Shown here piece after piece: positions 27,185 to 37,096 of a DNA stretch of 64,000 bases (the stretch's first letter is position 1; every line of letters begins with the position of its first letter). Origin of the DNA: Saprospiraceae bacterium (GTDB lineage: Bacteria > Bacteroidota > Bacteroidia > Chitinophagales > Saprospiraceae). The stretch lies in NCBI GenBank assembly GCA_029212405.1, contig JARGNR010000009.1, positions 1 to 64,000 of the forward strand. The letters are read 5' to 3'. Made by a program: the position numbers and the translations under genes. The notes below the pieces were generated by a model, which did not search any database, had not been told where the DNA came from, and saw nothing but the letters and a program-made list of their open reading frames with translations.

Positions 27185-29200
27185 TTATTCTAAAATTTTG
27201 AATGTCGTTCTTCTATTAATTTGATGTTCTTCTTCTGTACAATCATCACAATTACAGTTTACAGCCAATTGACTTTCACCGTAGCCTTTGGCAGTGAGCC
27301 GATCTCTTGGAACTCCTTTGGATACCATATATTCAACTGCCGACTCTGCTCTTTTTTGTGACAATATCGAATTGTATTGATCATCTGCCCTACAATCCGT
27401 ATGAGAAGACAATTGCACGTTAATTTGAGGATTGTTCAATAATATCGTGGCCAAACTATCCAATGTAGGTTTTGCATCATCTCGAATGTTCCACTTATTA
27501 AAATTATAATAAATATTATCCAGGGTGATCTCTACATTTGAGAAGATCTTGGAGAGCACAAGTTCTACATTTATGGTCGTAGAGAGTTCTCCCTCAGGAA
27601 TTTTAAGATTAAAGGTACTTACTCGTTGAATGTCATTCAAATATCCAATTTTGCTGGCCCTCAACGTATAGTTTTTATCTTTTTCAAGTTGGACAATAAA
27701 CCTCCCCTCTTCATCAGAATAAACCTTTTGCTTTGCCTGACCATCATTGATTTCTATATAGCATTCAGGGAGTGCCATCTTACCCGTTTCTGGACTATTT
27801 GGATCATCAGGATTTTCGTAAGACACTTCTTTTGTTTTTCCCGCTAAGTAGATCTCTACTACTACTTCTTCTGCTTTTGCTATACTATCACTCGGAGGAG
27901 GTGGTGTAACAGGAACATACGTTTTTCTGCGTTCAAATTGATAAATATCTTCTTTTCCAAATCCTTTCCTGGTCGAAGTGAAAAATCCCTTTTGAACGAT
28001 CTTTCCCCTGAGAACCGCATCATAATCAATCACCAATCCAAAATCATCAAATGAAGAATTAATCGGCTTTTTTAAATTCTGAGGTGGAGCCCATTGACCA
28101 TTAGGTTGCAACCAAGTCTTAAAAATATCTAAGCCACCCAACCCTGCAAAGTAGTCTGAAGAAAAATAAAGGGTATCTCCATCACCTGTTGGAAACATTT
28201 CATTCCCTGCAGAATTAACCGTTTGCGGAAAAATAAAAGGCTCGCCCCATTCTACTTGATTATTCTCACTCATGTATCGCTCTACATAATACAAATCATG
28301 GCCTCCTACCCCATCTGTCATCTCTGCACTAAAAACCAATACACTGTCATCTTCGATAAATGTAGGGTGACCATAATTTACCCCATTTTCAACAAAAGGT
28401 AAGGGCTGTGGTTCCGCCCAAATACCAGAAGTTCTCTCACTATACATCAATTTACAATAGCCATCTGAATCTCCATCGACATAACAACGCACAAATACCA
28501 TTTCCTGACCATCTTTAGAGAAACTTGCTGTTCCTTCATTTTGATCCGTATTTATACCTGCATCAAACCTTTTAATATCAGATCCATTTTTTAACATGAC
28601 AAACAAGTCCGTATGTTTATTTCCGGTCCACTTATAAGAATCATTTCCAGTACTTTGATTATTATCAGAAGTAAATACCAAAAAATTTCTATCTAACAAC
28701 ACTGGAGAATATTCAGAATATCCAGAATTTTCATTGATGGGTTCAATTTCTACTTCAGAATCTTCATCATTAGCCCATGATGCAACTTCTCTCAAAACAT
28801 ATATTTCACGATCTATTTGTCTTGAAGCACTACTGTTCAACTTTAGTTGTTCGTATGAATCAATTGCAGATTGATAGTCTCCTGACTTTTTATACTCCTT
28901 GGCTACCGCCAATAAAGCTTCATTCCCGTAACCTTTATTTAATGCTTTTTCCAACCAGTCAATGGCCAATCGATTCTCTTCCAAATAGATATAACTCATA
29001 CCAAGTAAATAAGCACTTCTTGCCCTGAATCTGGTGTTATCTGATTCTTCGTACTCTTTGGAAAGGAGATCTACAGCTACCGCATATTGTTTCCGTTCAT
29101 ATGCCAATTCACCAGTTTTGACTTTTTTACCAAAGCTGCATCCCGTAAGTAATAATCCTACGAAACATACTATTAAAAATGACTTTATTGAATATGACAT
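27185..29200 (-). CDS. PorE-like OmpA lipoprotein: TPR, PD40 propeller, CRD-like and OmpA domains
   Basis: The 671-residue lipoprotein (LLTGC, lipid Cys21) has TPR helices (about 30-140), a PD40/WD40-like propeller (about 165-415; repeats such as YSEYSPVLLDRNFLVFTSDN, EGTASFSKDGQEMVFVRC and DTLYFSSDYFAGLGGLDIFK), and a proline linker. A carboxypeptidase-regulatory-like domain (about 470-540) precedes a C-terminal OmpA domain (about 555-671; YYNFNKWNIRDDAKPTLDSL, LSSHTDCRADDQYN, GYGESQL, INRRTTF). This order is that of PorE, the T9SS component that binds peptidoglycan, but Bacteroidota have several paralogues with the same layout. A GTG at 29206 would start the frame earlier but lies within the promoter element, so I choose the ATG at 29200. 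Confidence 0.82.
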   Translation of the reverse strand: MSYSIKSFLIVCFVGLLLTGCSFGKKVKTGELAYERKQYAVAVDLLSKEYEESDNTRFRARSAYLLGMSYIYLEENRLAIDWLEKALNKGYGNEALLAVAKEYKKSGDYQSAIDSYEQLKLNSSASRQIDREIYVLREVASWANDEDSEVEIEPINENSGYSEYSPVLLDRNFLVFTSDNNQSTGNDSYKWTGNKHTDLFVMLKNGSDIKRFDAGINTDQNEGTASFSKDGQEMVFVRCYVDGDSDGYCKLMYSERTSGIWAEPQPLPFVENGVNYGHPTFIEDDSVLVFSAEMTDGVGGHDLYYVERYMSENNQVEWGEPFIFPQTVNSAGNEMFPTGDGDTLYFSSDYFAGLGGLDIFKTWLQPNGQWAPPQNLKKPINSSFDDFGLVIDYDAVLRGKIVQKGFFTSTRKGFGKEDIYQFERRKTYVPVTPPPPSDSIAKAEEVVVEIYLAGKTKEVSYENPDDPNSPETGKMALPECYIEINDGQAKQKVYSDEEGRFIVQLEKDKNYTLRASKIGYLNDIQRVSTFNLKIPEGELSTTINVELVLSKIFSNVEITLDNIYYNFNKWNIRDDAKPTLDSLATILLNNPQINVQLSSHTDCRADDQYNSILSQKRAESAVEYMVSKGVPRDRLTAKGYGESQLAVNCNCDDCTEEEHQINRRTTFKILE

Positions 29201-29205
29201 GTACA

Positions 29206-29213
29206 CAAATATA
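29206..29213 (-). promoter_or_regulatory. -7 element (TATATTTG) directly before the PorE-like gene
   Basis: Read leftwards, TATATTTG (29213-29206) ends 5 bases before the ATG at 29200. If used, the transcript would have almost no leader. Confidence 0.4.
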
Positions 29214-29290
29214 ATTTATAATATCAAAGCATTTATATAACGCACAAAATTGAATTATTGATCAATGAAGGCGAAGAAAAATTTCTTCTA

Positions 29291-29325
29291 AAAAAAAATG
29301 CCTTGACATTTCTATCAAGGCATTT
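29291..29325 (-). terminator. Intrinsic terminator of secDF
   Basis: ATGCCTTGA (29298-29306) pairs with TCAAGGCAT (29315-29323). Read leftwards it is followed by a long T-run (A-run 29291-29297 on the plus strand). It lies about 22 bases after the secDF stop. Confidence 0.9.
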
Positions 29326-29347
29326 GAATATATTTTAAATCATTTGA

Positions 29348-32300
29348 TTATTCAGCGGATGCCGCAGCTCTTTTTGCTGCTCTACCAAATCCACCTGAAT
29401 CGTTTGATTTATTTGACTTTCTTACTGTTCCTTTCAAATCATCAGATAAATCTCTTACGATTGGTGTTGCTACGAATATGGAAGAATATGTACCCACCAA
29501 AATTCCTATAAGCAATGCAAAAGCAAACCCTTTGATCGTACTTCCACCAAATATCAATAAGATGGCAACAACAATCAACGTAGTTAACGATGTGATCACT
29601 GTTCTTGAGAATGTACTGTTTAAGGCTGAATCCAAGATTTCGTCTTTTTCTTTATTTGTATAAATTCCTAGATACTCTCTAATTCTATCAAATACAACAA
29701 CCGTATCATTTATGGAATAACCGATTACTGTCAATATTGCGGCAATAAATGCTTGATCAATCTCCAATGAGAAAGGCATTACATCTTTCAACAATGAGAA
29801 TAATCCCAATACAATCAATGAATCGTGGAACAATGCAGCTACCGCACCCATTGAGTATTGCCATTTATTAAATCGAATAAAGATGTATAAGAAAATTAAG
29901 ATCAATGCAAACAAACCTGCTTTCAATGAGCTCACTCTAATATCATCTGCAATAGTAGGTCCAACCTTACTGCTGCTAATAACATGCATTCCAGCGTCAA
30001 AACTTGAATCTTCAAAGTTCTCTTGTGTAGAAGCTGTAGGGTCAATATTCTTTAATCCCTCATACAACTTAGCCATTACCAATTGATCATTACCTTCCGT
30101 CTTATCATCAATTAAATAATCCGTAGTAATTTGGTAAGTGTTGTCCGTATCGACTGTTTTTACGATAGGTGCACCTCCAAATACATCTGTTAATGCCGTA
30201 GAGATATCTTCTTGAGAAACATTTTCTCCAAACTGTACATCGTAAGCATATCCCCCTTTGAAGTCAACCCCTAGATTAAAACCTCTAGTGAAGATAGAAG
30301 CCAATCCAGCTACAATTAATACTGTAGATACTATGTACGCTACTTTTCTCTTAGACATCCAACTAATCGTCAAATTTGCAAAGGCATTTTTTGACCATCC
30401 AGACCAGAAACTCATTTCTTTTCCTGAAGCTGTGTATCCATCGATAATTAACTTACCAAATAATACAGCAGTTAATAAGGATGATAACACACCAATAATC
30501 AATACAACAGCAAATCCTTTAATCGGTCCAAGACCATAGTAAGCCAATACTGTTGCCACCAATAAAGTGGTTACGTTAGCATCTATAATGGCAGAGTAGG
30601 ATGCTCTAAATCCATCAGCAATAGATGCTATGGTCGACTTTCCAGCTCTTAACTCTTCCCGAATCCTTTCAAATATAATTACGTTCGCATCAACGGCCAT
30701 ACCAATAGTCAATACGATACCTGCAATACCAGGTAATGTCAACACGGTACCTAATGAAGATAATGTTCCGAAAATAAAGAACATATTCGCCAATAGCGCA
30801 ATGATAGATACTAATCCACCTTTCCCATAGTAGAACAACATAAACAATAAGAGTAATACAAAACCGATAATCAGTGAAGTAACACTACTCTTAATATTTT
30901 TTGCCCCAAGTGAAGGTCCAACAATAGATTCTTGAATAATATTTGTTTTGGCAGGTAATTTTCCTACTTCCAGTATATTGGCAAAATCAACAGCCTCTTG
31001 TATCGTAAAGCTTCCTGAGATAGATGATCTACCGCCTGTAATCGCTCCATTATTTACTCCCGGTGCAGAAACTACTTGACTATCTAGTGTAATTGCAATT
31101 TCTCTACCTCCATTATTATAGGCAATTTCTGTCATTTTTGCCCATTTCTTTGCTCCATCAGAATTCATTGACAAAGAAACTTCAGGTTCTCCTGTAGTTG
31201 GGTCAATTTGTTGTGAAGCTTCAATAACTACATCTCCTTCTAGTGGTGCTTGACCCGATGCTGTAGTTTTGATTAAGTATAATTCATATTCATCAGTAAG
31301 ATCGCCCTCTTGGTTCTTATATGGTTTGTAAGAAAATGCAAACCTTGAATTTTTAGGAAAATACGTTCTTATGTCTTCTGAATTAAGTGTACTCTTTACA
31401 AAGGATACATCTTTTTTATTTACCAATCCCATTACGGTGGCATAATACTGCTGACCTCCTAATCCATTTAATTTCAACTTACTTAAAAGCGGTCCTTGAG
31501 CACCGAATACATCCGTGCTAGGTTGGATTACTTGTGTGGAATCTATTATGTTACCATCTTCATCATACTGAGGAGTGTAAATAGTATCCATTTTAGCTAC
31601 GACCTCTTCTCCATTGATGGTTGCCAATCGCTTATCAGCATCTTGAAACATATTAATGATGCCTGGATCAGTAACTCTATACGTGTCCCAAAACTCCAAT
31701 TGAGCTGAAGCTTGGATCAAGTCCCTCATCCTTTTTGGATTATCAACCCCAGGCATTTCTACCAAAATAAGGTCTCTGGATGCATCCAATGATATATTGG
31801 GTTGTACAACACCAGATCGATCAATTCTCTCTTTTAGCATTTTGAAGGTACGATCCACTGTTTCATCTGCAGCAGTTCTCAACAATTTGATCACTTCACC
31901 ATCTGAAGTCTCATTGTTGATTTCACCTAGTGTTTTACTTCTTTGAAATAATTTACCCATCTTTTTGCCATCAGCGATATCTCTGTAGGCATTTGAAAAT
32001 AAGGTAATATAATCTGAAGAGCTACTTTCTAAATCCAAAGATGCTTTATCTAAAGCAGCTACAAAATCAGGATCATTTTTCTTACTTCCTGCCAATGCAG
32101 TTAATACTCCTCTAAGATCTACTTGCAGCACAGCACTCATACCCCCTTTCAAATCCAAACCAAAACCCAGTTGTCTTTTCTTCAAATCTGCATATGAATA
32201 ATTCGCTAGCCCTGGAATTTCAAGAATAGTCTCATCAGAAATTGAATCTAAGAACTTTGCCTTAGCAATCTTCATCGTGGTAGATTTGCTTAGCTCGTCT

Positions 32301-32437
32301 ACATTACTTGCTTTGTTTGCCGCATATTCAATTGCTTCTTTTTCAACCCGGTTTGTTGGTATGAAATATAGTAGCTGGACAACACTCACAATAGCTATGA
32401 GCGTCAAGAAAAACTTCAATAATCCTTTACCTTGCAT
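29348..32437 (-). CDS. secDF: Fused protein translocase subunit SecDF
   Basis: This is a single 1029-residue SecD-SecF fusion that uses the proton gradient to aid Sec export. The N-terminus has one membrane helix and a long first periplasmic domain with the SecD signature LGFGLDLKGGM (about residues 90-100). Six-helix membrane bundles follow; the SecD half has GIVLTIGMAVDANVIIFERI. The SecF half starts with NLGVDFKGGYAYDV and has YSINDTVVVFDRIRE. The long periplasmic insertion in the SecD half and the fusion are normal for Bacteroidota. All T9SS cargo first needs Sec export, so it serves the secreted proteins of this window. It is monocistronic, with its own promoter and terminator. Confidence 0.95.
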   Translation of the reverse strand: MQGKGLLKFFLTLIAIVSVVQLLYFIPTNRVEKEAIEYAANKASNVDELSKSTTMKIAKAKFLDSISDETILEIPGLANYSYADLKKRQLGFGLDLKGGMSAVLQVDLRGVLTALAGSKKNDPDFVAALDKASLDLESSSSDYITLFSNAYRDIADGKKMGKLFQRSKTLGEINNETSDGEVIKLLRTAADETVDRTFKMLKERIDRSGVVQPNISLDASRDLILVEMPGVDNPKRMRDLIQASAQLEFWDTYRVTDPGIINMFQDADKRLATINGEEVVAKMDTIYTPQYDEDGNIIDSTQVIQPSTDVFGAQGPLLSKLKLNGLGGQQYYATVMGLVNKKDVSFVKSTLNSEDIRTYFPKNSRFAFSYKPYKNQEGDLTDEYELYLIKTTASGQAPLEGDVVIEASQQIDPTTGEPEVSLSMNSDGAKKWAKMTEIAYNNGGREIAITLDSQVVSAPGVNNGAITGGRSSISGSFTIQEAVDFANILEVGKLPAKTNIIQESIVGPSLGAKNIKSSVTSLIIGFVLLLLFMLFYYGKGGLVSIIALLANMFFIFGTLSSLGTVLTLPGIAGIVLTIGMAVDANVIIFERIREELRAGKSTIASIADGFRASYSAIIDANVTTLLVATVLAYYGLGPIKGFAVVLIIGVLSSLLTAVLFGKLIIDGYTASGKEMSFWSGWSKNAFANLTISWMSKRKVAYIVSTVLIVAGLASIFTRGFNLGVDFKGGYAYDVQFGENVSQEDISTALTDVFGGAPIVKTVDTDNTYQITTDYLIDDKTEGNDQLVMAKLYEGLKNIDPTASTQENFEDSSFDAGMHVISSSKVGPTIADDIRVSSLKAGLFALILIFLYIFIRFNKWQYSMGAVAALFHDSLIVLGLFSLLKDVMPFSLEIDQAFIAAILTVIGYSINDTVVVFDRIREYLGIYTNKEKDEILDSALNSTFSRTVITSLTTLIVVAILLIFGGSTIKGFAFALLIGILVGTYSSIFVATPIVRDLSDDLKGTVRKSNKSNDSGGFGRAAKRAAASAE

Positions 32438-32471
32438 GTTTTTATTTTATTTATTTCTTGGAAAAACGACG

Positions 32472-32479
32472 CAAATATA
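32472..32479 (-). promoter_or_regulatory. -7 element of secDF (TATATTTG)
   Basis: Read leftwards, TATATTTG (32479-32472) lies 35 bases before the secDF ATG, a usual leader length. No clear -33 TTG is seen. Confidence 0.5.
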
Positions 32480-32794
32480 CGTCTTTAATTTACATACCTA
32501 CTATATAAATCAACCTAAGTCATATAATTATACAGAATAATGTATAAAACACCTGATTTTCAGTTCTTAATTTATAAGTAAATTTTTTAAAATGAGCTAG
32601 ATTCGTGATATATTGACTTAATATTGCTATTTCTGTCAAAAATGAAGAGGAATACTTTTTAAACAATATCAAATATGCAGCAAATACTTTGATCCAATAG
32701 CCAATGGAATGTTAATGGACTCAAATATTCGATATTTTCATACAATCCATCTGAATCAGACCGAAGTAAACTATACATTCAAACATTTTCAAAT
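32480..32794. other. Intergenic region between secDF and the M28 peptidase, 315 bases
   Basis: Very AT-rich, with only very short frames. Apart from the promoter elements at its two ends I see no RNA gene, repeat or terminator in it. Confidence 0.5.
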
Positions 32795-32802
32795 TATATT
32801 TG
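32795..32802 (+). promoter_or_regulatory. -7 element (TATATTTG) of the M28 peptidase gene
   Basis: TATATTTG lies 16 bases before the ATG at 32818. A TTG start codon at 32800 in the same frame falls inside this element and is therefore excluded. Confidence 0.55.
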
Positions 32803-32817
32803 CCTCAAATATCTACT

Positions 32818-34074
32818 ATGAAATATACAATTCGAATTCTACTCTTTTTATTAGTTGCCGTATTTTCCACTTATGGGTGTAAAACAAAAAAAGAACTTTC
32901 TATTTCTAACTTAAGTATGGAATCTGTCAAAAGAGATGTTGTAATCTTATCTGCGGATGACATGGAAGGAAGAGAAACAGGTACCCCTGGAGAAAAAAAA
33001 GCAGCTGGATACATTGCTAGTAGAATGGAAGACATAGGACTTAGCCCTAGAGGAGTCCACGATGGTTATTACCAATCTTTTGAAAGGAAAATAAAAAGCA
33101 ATCCACATGCAACAGAACCTTCTCCTGATGATAAAACAATAATTGGTCTTAATGTAGTAGGTGTGATTGACAACGGAGCAAAATATACAGCAGTTATAGG
33201 TGCACATTATGATCATTTGGGATATGGAGCTGAAGGTTCTCTTCATGTTGGTGAACCTGAAATTCACAATGGAGCCGATGACAATGCTAGCGGTGTAGCT
33301 GGAATGTTACGAATTGCTGAAGAACTAATGAAAGAAGAGGATGAAGCTTTAAATTACTTATTTATAGCATTTAGTGGAGAAGAAAAGGGGCTATGGGGAA
33401 GTAATTACTTCTCAAAAAATCCAACCATTGACATCAATGAAATTAATTATATGATCAACATGGATATGATTGGTCGACTGAATGAAGAAAAACAATTGGC
33501 TATTTATGGTACTGGAACCACACCTATTTGGGAAAAGGCTTTATTAGTAGATGAAGGAAATGCGTTTAGGAAAAAAGAAGAAGCCTCAGGAGTAGGACCA
33601 TCAGATCATACATCTTTTTATTTGGAGAACTTACCCGTACTTCAATTTTTCACGGGTCAACATGCCGATTATCACCGACCGTCTGATGATGCACATTTAA
33701 TCAACTATCGAGGAATTATTGAAATCACGAATTATATAATGGCTGTCATAGATTATACGGAAGGCCGTGGAAAATTACAATTTACAAAAACCAAAGATGA
33801 AAGCCAGGAAACTCCAGACTTCAAAGTGACGTTGGGAGTAATTCCAGATTATTTATACGATGGCAGAGGAATGCGGATAGATGGAGTAAAAGATAATAGA
33901 CCTGCTTTTAACGCTAATCTTAAAAAAGGGGACGTCATTATAAAAATGGGTGCATTAGAAATTGTGGATATGATGAGTTATATGAAAGCACTAGGTGCAC
34001 ATGAAAAAGGTCAAACTATAGATATTACAATTATCCGTGATGGAAAAGAAAACACAAGAAAACTAACATTCTAA
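32818..34074 (+). CDS. M28-family zinc aminopeptidase lipoprotein with PDZ domain
   Basis: The 418-residue lipoprotein (FSTYGC, lipid Cys21) is a two-zinc M28 peptidase that should remove N-terminal residues from peptides in the periplasm. The zinc ligands are all visible: His130 (GAHYDH), Asp in GADDNASG (154-155), the catalytic Glu pair in SGEEKG (188-189), Asp216 (NMDMIG) and the late His in ADYHRPSDD. The last 90 residues (LGVIPDYLYDGRGMRIDGV, ANLKKGDVIIKMG) form a PDZ domain. Start at 32818 chosen by signal peptide and promoter. It is followed 43 bases later by an M32 carboxypeptidase gene, a likely peptide-degrading pair. Confidence 0.9.
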   Translation: MKYTIRILLFLLVAVFSTYGCKTKKELSISNLSMESVKRDVVILSADDMEGRETGTPGEKKAAGYIASRMEDIGLSPRGVHDGYYQSFERKIKSNPHATEPSPDDKTIIGLNVVGVIDNGAKYTAVIGAHYDHLGYGAEGSLHVGEPEIHNGADDNASGVAGMLRIAEELMKEEDEALNYLFIAFSGEEKGLWGSNYFSKNPTIDINEINYMINMDMIGRLNEEKQLAIYGTGTTPIWEKALLVDEGNAFRKKEEASGVGPSDHTSFYLENLPVLQFFTGQHADYHRPSDDAHLINYRGIIEITNYIMAVIDYTEGRGKLQFTKTKDESQETPDFKVTLGVIPDYLYDGRGMRIDGVKDNRPAFNANLKKGDVIIKMGALEIVDMMSYMKALGAHEKGQTIDITIIRDGKENTRKLTF

Positions 34075-34117
34075 TATCTCTTTTCGACTAATTAATAAAT
34101 TGACAAATTAAGATACT

Positions 34118-35611
34118 ATGGCAAGGGTTTACGACAGATACAAAAGTAAAATGCAAAAGGTAGCAGATATAAATCATGCCATTGCGGTACTCTCATGGGA
34201 CAAAGAAGTCAATCTACCCAAAGATTCTGCACCACATAGATCCCAGCAAGTAGCTACCTTGGCAGGTATGAGTCATAATGAATTTGTCAGTAAGGACTTT
34301 GGTGCATTATTGAACCGCTTAGCCAATATGAAGAGTCTAAGTGCGGCAGAGAAAAAGAACATTTCTGTCACCTTGGATGCCTACCAAAAAGCTACTAAAT
34401 TCAGTGAAGCATTTATCATTCGTAAATCTACCATTGAATCAAACGCCTATCACGCATGGTTAAAGGCCAGAGAAGCGAATGATTACGGAGTATTTAAAGA
34501 TGCCTTGAAAGAATTGGTGGACCTAAAACGAGAAGAGGCAAAAAAATTGAAGGCAACAGAGCATCCTTATGATGCATTATTGGACATCTATGAACCAGGA
34601 CTTACGGTAGCGCAATTAGACCCAATTTTTGGTGGAATCAAAATCTCGTTGAAAAAACTCATCAAAAAAATAAATAAGTCAAAACAGGTAAAAAATAACT
34701 TCTTAAGAAAGCGGTATTCGTGGAATAAGCAATGGGAGTTCGGTTTGGATATTCTTGAAAACATGGGCTATGACTTTAATCGCGGACGACAAGATATTAG
34801 TGCTCATCCGTTTACGACCTCCTTTTCTCCTACAGATGTACGAGTGACCACAAGAGTAGATGAAAATGATTTTGCTTATATGCTTTGGAGTACGATACAT
34901 GAAGGGGGACATGCATTATATGAACAAGGGCTTTCTTCAGAAGAATATGGTCTTCCGACAGGATCTTACATTTCATTGTCTATTCATGAATCTCAATCAA
35001 GACTATGGGAAAATCATGTAGGCAGAAGTAAGGAGTATTGGTCCTTTTGGTATCCTAGTCTTCAAGCAGAGTTTCCAAAGAATTTAAATAATGTTAGTCT
35101 TAATAAATTTTATGCTGGAATCAATAGAATTGCTCCTAATTTAATTCGGACAGAAGCTGATGAATTGCATTATCACTTTCATGTATTAATCCGATATGAA
35201 ATAGAAAAGGGGTTAATTGAAGGAAGTATTGATACTGATAATCTGAGTGAAGTTTGGAATGAAAAGTATAAAGAATATTTAGGCATATCTGCCAAAGATG
35301 ATAATACAGGAGTCCTTCAAGATGTGCATTGGGGACATGGCAGTTTTGGCTATTTCCCTACTTATTCGTTAGGAAGTTTTTATGCGGCACAATTCTATGC
35401 ACAGGCAGAAAAAGACATTCCTAAATTGAATAAAAAAATAGCTAAAGGAAATACAACACCACTCCTAAATTGGTTGAGAGAGAATATTCATCAACATGGT
35501 AGAAGATATGAAGCTGATGAATTGTGCAACAATATCACCGGAGAATCACTGAATGTAGAACACTTTCTAAACTATGCCAACACAAAATTTAAATCGATTT
35601 ATAAGAAGTAG
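34118..35611 (+). CDS. M32-family zinc carboxypeptidase
   Basis: This 497-residue cytoplasmic metallopeptidase of the thermostable carboxypeptidase Taq type removes C-terminal residues from peptides. The zinc site is HEGGH (261-265) with the third ligand Glu291 in SIHESQSRLWEN. DVRVTTRVDEND before it and IRTEADELHYHFHVLIRYE after it are family signatures. HWGHGSFGYFPTYSLGSFYA marks the C-terminal part. It has no signal peptide. It follows the M28 gene closely and may share its transcript. No terminator was seen in the 45 bases to the convergent ferredoxin gene. Confidence 0.93.
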   Translation: MARVYDRYKSKMQKVADINHAIAVLSWDKEVNLPKDSAPHRSQQVATLAGMSHNEFVSKDFGALLNRLANMKSLSAAEKKNISVTLDAYQKATKFSEAFIIRKSTIESNAYHAWLKAREANDYGVFKDALKELVDLKREEAKKLKATEHPYDALLDIYEPGLTVAQLDPIFGGIKISLKKLIKKINKSKQVKNNFLRKRYSWNKQWEFGLDILENMGYDFNRGRQDISAHPFTTSFSPTDVRVTTRVDENDFAYMLWSTIHEGGHALYEQGLSSEEYGLPTGSYISLSIHESQSRLWENHVGRSKEYWSFWYPSLQAEFPKNLNNVSLNKFYAGINRIAPNLIRTEADELHYHFHVLIRYEIEKGLIEGSIDTDNLSEVWNEKYKEYLGISAKDDNTGVLQDVHWGHGSFGYFPTYSLGSFYAAQFYAQAEKDIPKLNKKIAKGNTTPLLNWLRENIHQHGRRYEADELCNNITGESLNVEHFLNYANTKFKSIYKK

Positions 35612-35656
35612 TAAATCACTCTTGTGTGCCTTTGCGTGAATATGGAAGGTACTGTT

Positions 35657-36007
35657 TTAGTCTACTGGCGCTAATTTAACAACTAATCCGTCCAGTTCAT
35701 TCTTCATTTGGATTTGACAACCCAGTCTCGAATTGTCTTCCACAAAAAATGCTTGATCTAGCATGTTTTCTTCATCATCAGAAGCTTCATGCAATTCATG
35801 GTCACTCATTACATAACAATGGCAAGAGGCACATAATGCCATTCCTCCGCAAATACCTTCTACAGGAAGCTCATAAGAACGGCATACTTCCATAAGATTC
35901 ATTGCCATATCCGTAGGGGCATCCAATTCATGAGGAACATCTTCTCTATCTATTACTGTAATTTTTATTATATCGTCCACTTGTATCGACTTTTCAAAAA
36001 TGTGCAA
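35657..36007 (-). CDS. 2Fe-2S ferredoxin (adrenodoxin-like)
   Basis: This small electron carrier of about 116 residues has the vertebrate/ISC-type motif C-x5-C-x2-C...C: Cys53, Cys59, Cys62 (GICGGMALCASCHC) and Cys97 (RLGCQIQ). The acidic stretch SDDEENMLDQA is typical of partner-binding helix 3. The longest frame starts at a TTG (36007), just 3 bases after the reductase stop; a GTG at 35980 would give a 107-residue form that matches typical ferredoxin N-termini better. It is co-transcribed with the ferredoxin-NADP reductase upstream and is its obvious redox partner. Confidence 0.85.
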   Translation of the reverse strand: MHIFEKSIQVDDIIKITVIDREDVPHELDAPTDMAMNLMEVCRSYELPVEGICGGMALCASCHCYVMSDHELHEASDDEENMLDQAFFVEDNSRLGCQIQMKNELDGLVVKLAPVD

Positions 36008-36010
36008 GTA

Positions 36011-37018
36011 TTACTCAAATCCATTAACACCTGCAACTGTTGTGTACTTAAAACTTAATTTCTGTTCTGGGTATATGTATTTGAATGCAGATTGTACCAT
36101 AAGGGTTCCTTCATGAAAACCACAAAGTATTAATTTCAATTTTCCATCATAAGTATTAATATCGCCAATGGCATATATTCCAGGAATATTGGTACTGTAG
36201 TCTTTAGTATCTACCACTATGGCATTCTTTTCTATTTCTAAATCCCATTCTCCTATCGGTCCCAATTTTGGTGACAATCCAAATAAAGGAATGAAATGAT
36301 CCACATCAATAGAATAATCTCCTTTGTTCTTATCTTTAATATGTACACTTGATAATCTATCTTGTCCTTCTAGTCCAACAACTTGAGCTTCTGTGATCAA
36401 ATTGATTTTCCCCTCTTTGGCCAAGTCCATTACCTTATCCACTGAGTCCAATGCTCCTCTAAATGAAGTTCTTCGATGCACTAGTGTCACTTCACTGGCA
36501 ATGGTAGCCAGGATAATTGTCCAATCGAGCGCAGAGTCTCCCCCACCCGCAACAACAATTTTCTTATCTCTATATATCTCAGGATCTTTAATGATATATT
36601 CTACCCCTTTATCTTCAAATTCAGCGATATTTGAAATCGGTGGTTTTCTAGGTTCAAACGAGCCCAAGCCACCAGCAATTGCAATCACAGGAGCTTGAAT
36701 CTTTGATCCTTTACTCGTTGTAATTTCATACAGTTTATCCCCAATCTTCTCAATGGTTTCAGCTCTTTCTCCTAATGTAAATCCTGGTTTAAAAGGTTCT
36801 ATTTGTTCCATTAGATTATCCACTAATTCTCCAGCCAAAATGGATGGAAAACCAGGTATATCATAAATGGGTTTCTTAGGATAAATCTCAGACAACTGTC
36901 CGCCTGGTTGAGGAAGAGCATCTATTAAGTGACATTTTAATTTTAGAAGCCCCGCCTCAAAGACGGTGAACAATCCTACTGGACCTGCACCTATAATCGC
37001 TATATCTGTTTGAATCAT
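36011..37018 (-). CDS. Ferredoxin-NADP+ reductase, thioredoxin-reductase-like (YumC type)
   Basis: The 335-residue flavoprotein has the FAD motif IIGAGPVG (8-15), PQPGGQLSEIYP (41-52) and the NADPH motif VVAGGGDSALDW. It has no CxxC redox pair, so it is a ferredoxin (or flavodoxin) reductase of the YumC/TrxR-like class and not a thioredoxin reductase. It should pass electrons between NADPH and the 2Fe-2S ferredoxin encoded 3 bases downstream. Length and start (ATG 37018) are normal. Confidence 0.88.
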   Translation of the reverse strand: MIQTDIAIIGAGPVGLFTVFEAGLLKLKCHLIDALPQPGGQLSEIYPKKPIYDIPGFPSILAGELVDNLMEQIEPFKPGFTLGERAETIEKIGDKLYEITTSKGSKIQAPVIAIAGGLGSFEPRKPPISNIAEFEDKGVEYIIKDPEIYRDKKIVVAGGGDSALDWTIILATIASEVTLVHRRTSFRGALDSVDKVMDLAKEGKINLITEAQVVGLEGQDRLSSVHIKDKNKGDYSIDVDHFIPLFGLSPKLGPIGEWDLEIEKNAIVVDTKDYSTNIPGIYAIGDINTYDGKLKLILCGFHEGTLMVQSAFKYIYPEQKLSFKYTTVAGVNGFE

Positions 37019-37062
37019 TTAATCTTCTATTAGAATGTAAAATTTCAAAATATTAATTAAAA

Positions 37063-37084
37063 GTATGTAACATTATATACATAC
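37063..37084 (-). terminator. AT-rich hairpin after trmD
   Basis: GTATGTA and TACATAC (7 bp, 8-base loop), followed leftwards by TTTT, lie 13 bases after the trmD stop. It is weak as a terminator but well placed. Confidence 0.4.
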
Positions 37085-37096
37085 AAAATAGCCCTC

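Noticed and set aside
32800-32817. TTG start six codons before the M28 peptidase
   Set aside because: The TTG is part of the TATATTTG promoter element and would spoil the lipoprotein signal.
32718-32875. Short frame from an ATG upstream of the M28 gene running into it in another frame
   Set aside because: It overlaps a well-supported gene and has no motif or start signal.
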